The translations under genes were made by a program, and so were the position numbers. Positions 22,821-31,809 of a stretch of DNA of 64,000 nucleotides are shown piece by piece. The notes under the pieces were generated by a model that saw nothing but the letters and a program-made list of their open reading frames with translations, was not told the origin of the DNA and searched no databases. This DNA comes from Icerya purchasi (Eukaryota > Arthropoda > Insecta > Hemiptera > Monophlebidae). Each line of letters opens with the position of its first letter. Position 1 is the first letter of the stretch. The DNA is taken from contig CM077115.1 in the NCBI GenBank assembly GCA_039619475.1, positions 588,777,643 through 588,841,642 on the forward strand, given 5' to 3'.

Positions 22821-22821
<1 letters not shown>
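22250..22821. other. Intergenic with a GGCC-type palindrome
   Basis: No gene. At 22784-22821 a self-complementary ggggcacagcccc precedes cgaggccaaaacggccgag. A near copy of the latter (cgaggccaaaatggccgaa) occurs at about 23072-23090, so these may be 3' ends of one unidentified repeat. Confidence 0.4.

Positions 22822-22874
<53 letters not shown>
22822..22874. repeat. (TA)n microsatellite
   Basis: Pure TA run directly after the GGCC-type motif. Confidence 0.95.
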
Positions 22875-22878
<4 letters not shown>

Positions 22879-23109
22879 TACAACGTAATTCTTAGGCTAC
22901 CCTGCATTAGAAAAAATGTCGCAATTTTATGTAACGTTTGTTATATTTTATAGGATTTCTGTGATTATGTTATTATATTCATATGGACCGATTTAGAATA
23001 ACGTTGTAAATTTTGAACATTTTACACAAAGTATAGAAGAAAAAGGGATAGAAATGTAAGCAAGAGGGGCTACGAGGCCAAAATGGCCGAATAAATGTTG
23101 TGTTAACTT

Positions 23110-24010
23110 TTTTTTTTTTTTTTTTATTTAAATAAGTTGTAGATCTCACAGGGCAAATATGCCCGTTGTGTGAGTGCCCGACACTCTTATTAACGTTTAT
23201 TCAAAAAAAAATATATAAAATACAAAAATTATAAATTATCTTAATTTATTTTATAATCATAATATTAGTAGTCTAGCGTTAAGATTAAGGATAAATATAT
23301 ATACGCATGCAACTACGTAACACGCCCCGTAATACGTATCTGTGCATTATCATATGCCGACAGTTCAATATTTAAAATGGGAAAACATAATCTTCTTTGC
23401 GACTTAATGTCCGGTAAAGACACTCGGAAGTCAAAAACAAAAACGTATAAAGAAAGGAGCATTAAAAGGTAGAGAGATTCAGTACGTAGCTTGTCGTTCA
23501 ATCTTTGCACCATTCCTTTAACCAATTTTCCACCTCCTTTTTCCACACACCAATTCTTTTTTCCCTTTAATATATGATTCGGGATTGTACTTATTAATTT
23601 AATTAAAACCGAATCATCCGTATTATCAATTCGCAGATTTACCCCACGAGGATAGATGTACTATGTATTACTCTGGTTTCTTGTTAATCGAGTTTTTTGT
23701 CTAGATGGTAATTTTATATTATTGACGTTAAATTCTAGTAGTCTGTAATAGTAATAGTACACATTTTGGGGGACATTTCATCGTTTTCCTTTCACACATA
23801 ATCGGCCTAAAGTCGATTTTTTTCCAATAAGGGAGTATGAGTTTCAAGCACCTCTTCTGTATTTTACTTATTTTGTTTATTTCAGTTTCCTTAGCCTCAC
23901 ATAATATATTTGAATTCCATATAAAATTCTAGACATTATTATTGAATTATAGAGTATATATACGTAGTGTTCGATATGATATTAGCTGAATTAAATTCAA
24001 TTTTTCATTA
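23110..24010 (-). mobile_element. LINE-B 3' part, minus strand
   Basis: Poly(A) appears as T's at about 23110-23127. The minus strand reads MSRILYGIQIYY (thumb), a long stretch broken by frameshifts, then LRIDNTDDSVLIKLISTIPN and GKKNWCVEKGGGKLVKGMVQ near 23640-23500. The 3' UTR ends GTGAGATCTACAACTTATTTAAA. RT palm motifs are absent, so the copy is 5'-truncated near 24010. Confidence 0.7.
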
Positions 24011-24062
24011 AGATAAAATTAATACTCAAAATGAAATAAGTTCAATAAATGTACAAAAATCA

Positions 24063-24110
24063 AAATGAAAAGAGTATTTTAATTACATTGAAAAGAGTAT
24101 TTTAATTACA
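24063..24110. repeat. Short tandem duplication
   Basis: Two copies of a unit of about 23 bp, tgaaaagagtattttaatta plus CAT/CAC, in direct succession. Confidence 0.85.
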
Positions 24111-24224
24111 CTTGGCAGCAAGGCATTTGCTTTATTGAAGCGAATCGAAATGATTCGTGTAGCATTGTTAAACTACTTTCTGTTAAACTATTTGCCGGAT
24201 GGTTTGCACTCGGGTCAATTCCCT

Positions 24225-24342
24225 TCATCGAAGCACCTTGCGATATACGACATTTTTCATTTTGCTGTCAGGTGCGAGAACGAATAAAGCAAATGGTTTG
24301 TCGACACGTGAACATGCTACGTACAACTGACCGCGAGAGAAA
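24225..24342 (-). pseudogene. Helitron/PIF1-type helicase C-terminus
   Basis: An uninterrupted minus-strand run from 24342 to a stop at 24225 gives FSRGQLYVACSRV, then DKPFALFVLAP, then MKNVVYRKVLR and a stop. SxGQLYVACSRV is the hallmark of the last helicase motif in Helitron Rep/helicase proteins, close to their natural C-terminus. Only about 39 codons survive; the rest of the helicase and the Rep domain are absent. The remaining DNA to about 24115 could be the Helitron 3' flank, but I see no CTRR end with a confident hairpin. Confidence 0.85.
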
Positions 24343-24369
24343 CATTTATATACATACATGGGATGGTAT

Positions 24370-24447
24370 TGTTTAATTCTAAGGATCAATATATTTTTTC
24401 ATTTTTATGTTTAATTCTAAGGATCAACATGTTTTTTTCATTTTTAT
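24370..24447. repeat. 38-bp tandem duplication
   Basis: Two consecutive copies of a 38-bp unit (tgtttaattctaaggatca followed by a T-rich half) with a few differences. Confidence 0.85.
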
Positions 24448-24868
24448 GTTTATGATATTTATGTTTATATGCGTTTTAAGTTGAAATAAATACAATATTT
24501 TCTTATTTCTATAATCACCCGACAGAAATTATACTTACTGTTTCCCAGTTTGGATTATTCCATTGCGTTCATTAGTAATTAATATATCGAAAAATCAAAA
24601 AAAAACAACTTATATTAAACTTCAAAGTGAAGTGTACTATAAACTGCCCAATGATAACAATAATAAGAGTAGTGAAAAGTTCAATCAAATTCTCTACCGT
24701 GAACGGTAATTCATGATAGTAGTAACAGAAAAAATAGGAGGTCTCCGGGCCGAAACGAACAAAAACAAAAAGAATCATCGAAATCAGTCAATAAGTTCTT
24801 TATAGTATATACAAAATAAATAAATTCCCATTCATAACAAAAATCAGTATAAATTTACTTTAAAAAAT
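24448..24868. other. Intergenic
   Basis: AT-rich, no recognised content. Confidence 0.5.
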
Positions 24869-24869
24869 G

Positions 24870-25050
24870 AAAGTAAATTACTTTGAAAACATGTTTGTTC
24901 GGGCTATATCATCAGCTAACAACGCAGAGTATACATTCAATTTATATACTTCATTAAAATAGAGTGTGTACTCTGTGCAGTTAGCTGATAATGGGCTATA
25001 CACGAAAAAAAAAGCGTGTTTCTAAAATGATTTAATTTCTTAAAGTTTAG
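24870..25050. repeat. Degenerate hammerhead-bearing inverted repeat
   Basis: Imperfect inverted repeat. The left arm (complement) and right arm share TGTATACTCTG/TGTGTACTCTG, then GTTAGCTGATGA/GTTAGCTGATAA, a stem-like TATAGCCC/GGGCTATA, and GTTTTCAAAG/GTTTCTAAAA. This is the layout of the perfect repeat at 43772-43999. The left arm (minus strand) keeps CTGATGA and a GAA-C in place of GAAA. The right arm has CTGATAA. Both ribozyme cores are therefore broken. Probably an older Penelope-type terminal remnant. Confidence 0.55.
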
Positions 25051-25129
25051 GATTTCGTACACATATAATGTACGGAATAATCCGAATAAGATGGCTCAGA
25101 AACGACAAAAATATTCAATTATTACACAC

Positions 25130-25601
25130 GGCAGGAGGGTAACTAAAGTAAAAAAAAATACATAGAAATGAAGTCAATAGAGAAGCAAAAAAAAGGGTAA
25201 AGCAGGCATACTTAGAAGAAAAATGTAAAGAAGTGGAAGAAGGGTAAAGCAGGCATACTTAGAAGAAAAATGTAAAGAAGTGGAAGAAAATATAAAAAAA
25301 GGAAATGTAGAAAGCGCATATAAACAGTTTAGTAATTTTAGAAACAAAACAAATGGAATTGAGAATGAAAATGGAAAACTAGTTATAGATGAAGAAGAAA
25401 TAGCGGGCAGATGGAAGAGATACATAGAAAGCTTATATAAGGAAGAAGAGAGTATACTAAGTAAAAACCAGAAGACAGGCCTAGTCGAAAATATAACAGC
25501 AGATAATATAGCAGCACCAATAATGAGAATAGAATTTGAAAAAGCGCTAAAAGAATTGAAAACAGGAAAAGCTGCTGGCTGCGATTTAGTAGTGAACTAT
25601 T
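25130..25601 (+). pseudogene. RTE-like LINE, 5' part of the interrupted copy
   Basis: The plus strand gives NREAKKRVKQAYLEEKCKE, then VESAYKQFSNFR, GKLVIDEEEIAGRWKRYIES and EFEKALKELKTGKAAGCD. This is the connector and fingers region upstream of the RT palm, typical of RTE/CR1-group LINEs. The frame is open for 113 codons from 25280. A 47-bp tandem duplication near its start shifts the frame. It is cut at 25601 by the insertion at 25602-26063 and resumes at 26064. Confidence 0.8.
25195..25288 (+). repeat. 47-bp tandem duplication, frameshifting
   Basis: Two consecutive 47-bp copies starting gggtaaagcaggcatactta. Since 47 is not a multiple of three, it puts the LINE frame out of register. Confidence 0.92.
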
Positions 25602-26063
25602 TTTTTTTTTTTTTAAAATAAATTTACAAATATAAATCTAGACGCTGTGTGTGTAACTACCTGGGCTATTACGGCACCTAGACTCACTGGAAATTACAGA
25701 AGGCGGTGCAGTCTGTTCGATGCTGCAAAATTCAACACGGCCCGAACACAATCCGGGTAGTTCGACAACAGACGGTGGGGTGAGGTATGACTAGAAGTAC
25801 GGGAAGTATGCCGGCACCATTTCAGCAGATGCTCTACGGTTGGCGAGGCCATGAACCCGCACGGAGGACAAGCGACCGGAGGGGGAGCTCTTTCAAAGAC
25901 GTGATTGTGTGACAGTGCAGTGTGCCCCAGACGCAGTCTCGATAGGATCGAGAACTCCCTACGTTTGACGGGGAACAGCGGCCACCATGGGTCGGTGTCC
26001 GACTTTATGGACCTGAGCCAGGTCGATTTGTTCTGACCATAGTTTGCTCCACTCTTCAGCAAA
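25602..26063 (-). mobile_element. RNase H LINE 3' fragment inserted in the RTE-like LINE
   Basis: Poly(A) is seen as T's at 25600-25614. The minus strand reads FSILSRLRLGHTALSHNHVF, then a zinc-binding tail CPPCGFMASPTVEHLLKWC. The stop is at 25694. The 14-bp duplication agtagtgaactatt is at 25588-25601 and again at 26064-26077, a perfect target-site duplication. Only the last 125 or so codons and the 3' UTR are present. The CPxCG...VEHLLxxC tail resembles I/R1-group proteins but is distinct from LINE-C. Confidence 0.9.
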
Positions 26064-27500
26064 AGTAGTGAACTATTAAAATCACTCGATGGAAATACGA
26101 ATATTAGAATATATGAATTAGTAAAAGAAATATTATATGAAAAAGCCGAGCTCCCCGTAGATTTTGATATAAGTAGGCTAATATTAATACCTAAAAAGAA
26201 CGGAACAACTAAATGTGAGCAGCATAGAACGGAAAATACGCTTTCGTACACTTCGAAAATCATAACGAAAATCCTGCTCAACAGAATAAATAATAAGATT
26301 GATCAAGAATTAAGTGAAGCTCAATTAGGCTTTAGAAAAGGAAAAGGAAATCGAGAGAAGCAATTTTAGGTTTAAGACTAATAATAGAAAAAAGGATAGA
26401 GATTAACCAAGCGGTGTACATTGGTTTCGTAGATCTTGAAAAGGCCTTCGATAGATGTAATTGGAATTTACTGCGAAACACACTGGAAGAAATCAATATC
26501 TATAAAAGAGAAATAGAGAGCTTATAGATGTAAAATAACGAAAATTAATATACAAAATATAGAAAGAGAAGCAAGAATAAGAAAGGGAGTAAGACAGGAA
26601 TGTAACCTGTCACCGGTTCTGTTTAACATATATTTCGATCAGGTAATAAAACAATGGAAAGAAGAATGTAATACTGGAATTACAGTACTGATGGAATGAA
26701 AGTAAACATTTTCATGTTCGCAGACGATATAGCTATAATAACAGAAGACGAAAAGGACTTAAACTACTCCCTAAATCAAGTGAATCAAGTCTTACAGATG
26801 TATAACATGAAAATCAATAGAAAAAAAGACAAAATGTAATGCAGTAAAAAAGAACTTGACAAAATAGTAAATATCAAAATAGACGGAGAAATAATAGAGC
26901 AAGTAAAGAGAGAAAAATACTTGGGCAGTATCACAACAGAAGATGGAAGATGTGTACAAGATATAAAAGAACGAATAGCAATGGCGAAGTTAACTTTCAC
27001 AAAAAAGAAAGGATTAATAACGTCAAAAAATATTAAATAAAAAATTGATTAAAACATTTATATGGAATATATTACTCTATGGATCAGAAAGCCGAACAAT
27101 AGATAAAAAAATGCAAAAACAACTAGAAGCATGTGAAACCTGGTACTGGAGAAGAATGGAGAAAATTAAATGGACCGACAAAGTAAAGAACAAAGAAATT
27201 TTCAAGTTAATTAATGAAGATTATTGAAGAAACTAAGAGAAAGAAGACGCAATTCGATTGGCCATGTATATAGAAAAAATTATATACTTAACGTAAATAA
27301 TTGAAGGCTCCTTGGAAGCGAAAAGATATCAAAAGGAAGGCCGAGGCAGATTTATATTAAACAGTTGCAATATGATGTATAGGAAAAATGCTATGGAAGC
27401 ATGAAGAAAAATGCGCTATCCAGATGATTCTGAGAGAAAATTTTAACTGTCCACTAATCTTATGATACGATTGAGGACTGAAGAAGAAGAATAAAATTAC
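26064..27500 (+). pseudogene. RTE-like LINE, 3' part of the interrupted copy
   Basis: Continues from 25601 across the insertion: VDFDISRLILIPKKNGTTKC, KIITKILLNRINNKIDQELS, AQLGFRKGKG, then LEKAFDR (palm A), RKGVRQECNLSPVLFNIYFD, MFADDIAII (catalytic FADD intact), EKYLGSITTEDGR, and the C-terminal ILLYGSESRTIDKKMQKQ, ACETWYWRRMEKIKW, NSIGHV. It ends at about 27490 with a GAAGAAGAAGAATAAAA tail, a short simple-sequence end as in RTE-type elements. At least six frameshifts or stops. Confidence 0.87.
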
Positions 27501-27792
27501 GCTAAATACGGATAAATCGTTGACGAATCCATGAACGAAAGGGAATTAATAATTATTCCTTCCATGCCGCACATATACATGAGTTACTCATCTAAGGTAA
27601 TAACGAGAGAAGATCACGTTTTAAAGACATTACATAGGAAAAAACATGAAAAAGTTTCAGAGAAAAAAACATTTTTTTCTTTATACATATATATACAATA
27701 TTTGTATATGAAACCTAAAATTGTAAATATTATGTATTAAAAAATTTCTTTTCTCTAAAGTGTGCAAGATAAACATTCATAATTTATTAATT
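27501..27792. other. Intergenic
   Basis: No recognised content. Confidence 0.5.
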
Positions 27793-28387
27793 TGTAACGA
27801 GGTCGATGTCACTTATAGCAGATAGAATGTACTTTTTCTTACACGAGCAGAGATATAAACGAAGCGATGACTAGAAGGCAGCACACTCGCTCATACAAAA
27901 AGGCAAGTTAAAGTCCTGAAAATGTCTCTAAAGGGTGTCACTTATTATGTATGGCCTCGCGACTCCTCAAGAGCCGCCCGCTGCATACCAACTATTTCTC
28001 GGAAAAAAAATACTCGGCTTCATGTCGTTGGAATACAATCAATGGGATGTTACAGATAAACACTGTGACAACGTACTCTGTCGGGTACATTCGACACTCG
28101 CTCGGTTTCTTCGGTCTTTGGTCGATTAATGATTCACACGCTGGAACTTTTTTCCAATGCTGCCAGATGTTAGAGATAGCGGATAGCCTTTCTCATCGAG
28201 CTTTTATTGACGAACACACCGATTGCCCCCGATAGCGCGATATATGATAAAAAGGAACGCGAAATCGCGAGACTCGAAAAGCTGCATCTTTGGAACGAGA
28301 GAAACAGAAGAATTTTATAAAATTTTCGTAAATTTTTTACGCGACTCTTACATTATGCAATAAAACGGTTCCTGACTAACTTACGCA
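27793..28387 (+). mobile_element. Candidate solo LTR
   Basis: A GC-richer block than its surroundings. It starts TGTAACGAGG and ends TTACGCA, with a TATA-like gatatatgataaaaagg near 28227 and an AATAAA signal at about 28360 followed closely by the end, the order of U3-R-U5. The open frames in it are short. I could not find matching target-site flanks or a second LTR, so a host promoter or another repeat is possible. Confidence 0.35.
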
Positions 28388-28394
28388 CCAAATA

Positions 28395-28766
28395 CAGTGA
28401 AGAGTACCGATTATCCGAAAATCGATTACCCGAAATGGATGTTTTAATGTATTTTAATTATTTTTAATACATATTTAAGGCATTTAAGATTTTTAATATG
28501 TACGTACGCAATTACATATACGTGTACCGTAGGTCTACATGATACGACATTCGAGTTTTTATTTTTCATTACAACATATTACATTACTGTAGTTTATTAA
28601 ATTTCGCAATTTTCAATGTTTTTCTTTTGTATGTTAAATACGTATAATGTTTCTATAAATACATGTAATGACATTATTCACATACAGTGAAGTGCCGATT
28701 ATCCGAAAAAATCGTTTTTCCGAAATTGTCAATCCCCGATTATTTCGGATAATCGGCACTTCACTG
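28395..28766. mobile_element. pogo/Tigger-type MITE (one within another, or a rearranged end)
   Basis: The TIR CAGTGAAGTGCCGATTATCC is at 28685 (plus) and in inverse at 28766, both next to TA (28683-28684 and 28767-28768), giving an 82-bp snap-back element. Its arms plus flanks are perfectly complementary over 38 bp (28671-28708 / 28743-28780). A third, diverged copy, CAGTGAAGAGTACCGATTATC, starts at 28395 next to TA in the same direction as the first. Either a 372-bp MITE contains a short one, or an end was duplicated. Confidence 0.75.
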
Positions 28767-28780
28767 TATGTGAATAATGT

Positions 28781-29157
28781 GAGATTTCTAAAGTCGTCTG
28801 AGACGAAATTTTGCTATGTAAAAATAAATGTTGATTTAATTAATCGGAGGGTTTTTACACAATTATTTTTAATATTGTTATTAATACTTTATTATTAATG
28901 TTAATATTAATACGCTATTAATTATGTTATTATGAATACGTTTTTATTAATATTAATATTATTAATATTTTTATTAAGAGACTAGCTCTTTATATTTATA
29001 AATCAAAGTTGAAATATTTATCTTATTGGCGAAAGGATCTGTATTTGTGAGTTTAACGATACATATAAAGTTAATTTTACATATTATCTATATTTATATA
29101 ATTACTTTTATTAATTTCATTTCACCGCACCATCTCAAATAATCAATGTAAACATGA
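28781..29157. other. Intergenic, very AT-rich
   Basis: TTATTAA-type simple sequence; no gene. Confidence 0.6.
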
Positions 29158-29159
29158 GC

Positions 29160-29380
29160 TAAACATATAATATGTTATACAATAGAAGACTTATTGTTTA
29201 TAGAGGGTATGTAATTTTAGATATTTAAACATAAATTTAGTTCATGTATTCTTAAATATATTCCGCTACTCGTGCTTTTATAGCGCATAAGCGGTTCCGA
29301 ATACTACATTTATTTTAAATTATAATTGTAATGTGCATTTTGTTTATTTAAAAAATAAATTTGAAATTTGATTTGATTAT
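29160..29380 (+). mobile_element. LINE-A 3' end, solo, plus strand
   Basis: CTACTCGTGCTTTTATAGCGC, then the UTR end TTTGAAATTTGATTTGATTA, matching the 3' ends at 4501 and 11116 on the other strand. No coding part. A LINE-A RT fragment begins 56 bp downstream, but that is upstream coding sequence, so the two are separate insertions. Confidence 0.62.
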
Positions 29381-29435
29381 CATTATCTCTATGCTATCAT
29401 TACGCTACTCGTATTAGTATTATTGTTAGTATTAT

Positions 29436-29782
29436 TGTCAAATGATGTCACTTCTTAACAAAACGTCATTTGGTGCTGATTATTTGTCTACACTGTTAAT
29501 CAAAGGAAATTGGGGATTTTTTGTCAAACCATTAACCTACACATAATTAATGAAACAGTTAAAGCAGGAACATTTTCGGACATACTAAAATTAGATTTAA
29601 TCACTCCGGTATATAAAAGCGAGTTAGTAAACTACAGACCGATATGTATTTTACCCGCTATCTCAAAAATTTTCGAAAAATGTATTAAAATTAGGATGGT
29701 AAACTATGTACATAGTAAACATTTTTTTAATGAAAATCAATATAGGTTTTTAAAAGGGAAAAGTGCTGACTTAGCGATATTT
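29436..29782 (+). pseudogene. LINE-A RT fragment, left of a LINE-C insertion
   Basis: The plus strand reads GTFSDILKLDLITPVY, ELVNYRPICILPAISKIFEK, then HFFNENQYRFLKGKSADLAI, homologous block for block to the minus-strand copy at 6200-5890 (GIFPDILKLGVIVPIF, NYRPICIFSTISKTFEK, GGTDLALFEHIS). Cut at ADLAIF by the LINE-C insertion and resumes as FKHIS at 31323-31352. The 15-bp TSD gacttagcgatattt is at 29768-29782 and 31323-31337. Confidence 0.88.
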
Positions 29783-31322
29783 TTTTTTTTTTTTGGGCTC
29801 GTTAACTACGGACCTTTACCCAGAAACAAAAGCTAAGGAAAGAAGTCGGTTATATTTTGATCCGATCAGAAATTTTATCTAAAAAGGAACAAATAGCAGG
29901 AATAATTAGTGGGGAAGGAAAGGACAGGATATAGGAAGCACAATAAGGGGTAGGAAGACCAAGCTTAAGCAAATAAGAATATAAGGCAGAACGCTCCATG
30001 GAGAGAGATGAACACTGGAAGAACAGATGATCGGCGTCGCAAATAACTGCATCATCCGGCTGATGGAGAGGACAGTGTGGAGAAGAAATCAAAGAAAAAC
30101 GAAATCTGGAATAAAAGGCAGCAAAGAATGTCCAAAACGCATACGAACAATGGAAACAACATCAGAATGTCGAAGAAGAGAGGGATGCGAAAGAAACCAT
30201 GAATATAGGCAGGAAGAGTAGGCTGAATAGACAGATGAAATGAATAATTATTAGAAAAGGACGAGACATAAGTGCCCGACCAAAATCGGATATGAAAGCT
30301 TTTACAAATTGACAGCAGGTTATCGGATAGAATTTTTTTAAAAAAAAGACGAGAGGAAGCAGCAGCAACCCGAGCCAAGGAATCAGCCGCTTCATTGCCA
30401 AATATGCCTGAGTGGCTGGGTACCCACAGCAAATTAATATTGACTGAATGGAGATAGGAAAGATTGTGAATATACAGAGGATAACAAAGCCACACGAATG
30501 ATCAGGAAGGGGAGAGGATATGGCCTGAAGGGCGCTCAAAGAGTCAGAGATAATTAAAAATTTAGAGGAAAATTGATTCGAGGAAATGAAAATAGCACAG
30601 CGTAGGATAGTTAAATAATTCGTTTATGAATATGGAACAGAAATAAGGAAGGCGAAAAGATTCTGAGAGGTTAAAATCAGGAAGGATGAAGGAAGCACCA
30701 ACACCACCAGGCCCCCTCGAATCATCCGTGTAAATGGTAACATGAGAGGGAAATAGGGAATTGATAGTGCTGTAGAATGCCTGTTTAATTGCTGCTTGGG
30801 GGAGATTTTTTGCAAATGAGGAAAGGATAAATACCTTAGGAGGATGACAGATATCGGCGAAGTCGAAGGAAAATTAAAGGAGATTATTGAAAGAGATAAT
30901 GTACGGCCAAAATGAACCGAGACGATGCGAAATAAAAGCAAGAATAGGGGTTTTGCTGGAAGTGAAGCGCCAGCTGTTATAAATCGAAAGGTAAGACTGA
31001 ACAAGAGTAGAGGATGCGAGAGGAAGACGTTTAACAAGGAAACGATAGCCTAAATAAGATCTACGAATGGATAGGGGTGACGAATTGGATTCAGCAAGAA
31101 TAGCAGGGGTTGGAGAGGATTTAAGAGCGCCAAGACAGAGACGAATGCAAGAATTTTGAATTACATCTAGTTTGGAAAGACGTGTGTTGGACGCACTACC
31201 ATAAATAAAAGAACAATAATCAAATTTGGAACGGATAATAGATTTGTAAAGAGAAATAAAAAATATAGGGATCGCCACCCCGTTTAGTTGGCGACAGGGC
31301 TTTCAGCAAGTTCAACCTTTTA
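29783..31322 (-). mobile_element. LINE-C insertion, 1.54 kb, with RT thumb, RNase H and 3' end
   Basis: Minus strand from 31320: LYKSIIRSKFDYCSFIYGS and LSKLDVIQNSCIRLCLGAL (RT thumb), ESNSSPLSIRRSYLGYRF. RNase H follows with TDDSRGPGGVGASFILPDF (TDGS altered to TDDS), an altered Glu region, and LLWVPSHSGIFGNEAADSLA. The tail is CDADHLFFQCSSLSMERS and the stop is near 29853. The 3' UTR ends GTTAACGAGCCC then poly(A), seen as T's at 29781-29795. The flanking 15-bp TSD is perfect. This is the longest LINE-C copy here and is truncated inside the RT. Frameshifts at about 30620 and 30500. Confidence 0.9.
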
Positions 31323-31352
31323 GACTTAGCGATATTTAAACACATATCATTA
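31323..31352 (+). pseudogene. LINE-A RT fragment, right of the LINE-C insertion
   Basis: Starts with the second TSD copy and continues ATTTAAACACATATCATT (FKHIS), matching LINE-A FEHIS. It then ends against a minus-strand RTE-like LINE. Confidence 0.75.
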
Positions 31353-31805
31353 TTATTATCAAATCGTTTCACCCCACGTAAGGGTATCGTGACCATGATC
31401 TGTCACCCAGTTGATCAGACTGCGTCAACAATTCCGATCCCTTGCGATGTGTACACAATCCTGAAAGGTACGACCAGCAACTTTGCACAATGCGTTCGAC
31501 CATTTAGTCTGCGCACGACCTCGACTTCTTCTTCCGTTGACCTTTCCTTGGATGAGCAGCGTTTCCAAATTGTCCGCTCTGATCATATGACCAAAATACC
31601 GCAGTATCCTGCAGAGCACCACCGATGATAGCCTCTTCGGGTTACCAATCTCATTTAGTACGGAGACATTAGACGTTTTTTGTCTGCGCTAGTCATCGAC
31701 CAAGTCTCCGCACCATATAAAAACACTGAGAAGACGAGGGAGTTCACTAGCCGAATCTTTACATCTTTACTAAGGCCGGACAAAAAATCGCATACAACAA
31801 ATCGA
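31353..31805 (-). pseudogene. RTE-like LINE, C-terminal part of a split minus-strand copy
   Basis: The minus strand reads LSKDVKIRLVNSLVFSVFLY, GAETWSMTSADKKRL, then RILRYFGHMIRADNLETLLI and GRRSRGRAQTKWSN: the thumb and the conserved RTE C-terminal GHxxR...GRRxRGRPxxxW block. It continues the RT that breaks off at 33735 on the same strand. A plus-strand relative occupies the gap. Confidence 0.85.
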
Positions 31806-31809
31806 TGGG

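Noticed and set aside
22803..22821. GGCCNNNNNGGCC looked like an engineered cloning site
   Set aside because: A variant recurs 270 bp away inside natural AT-rich sequence with differing flanks; better explained as a repeat-family end.
30027..30221. Plus-strand charged frame opposite LINE-C
   Set aside because: Shadow of the LINE-C coding strand, whose RNase H and zinc-tail motifs are unambiguous.
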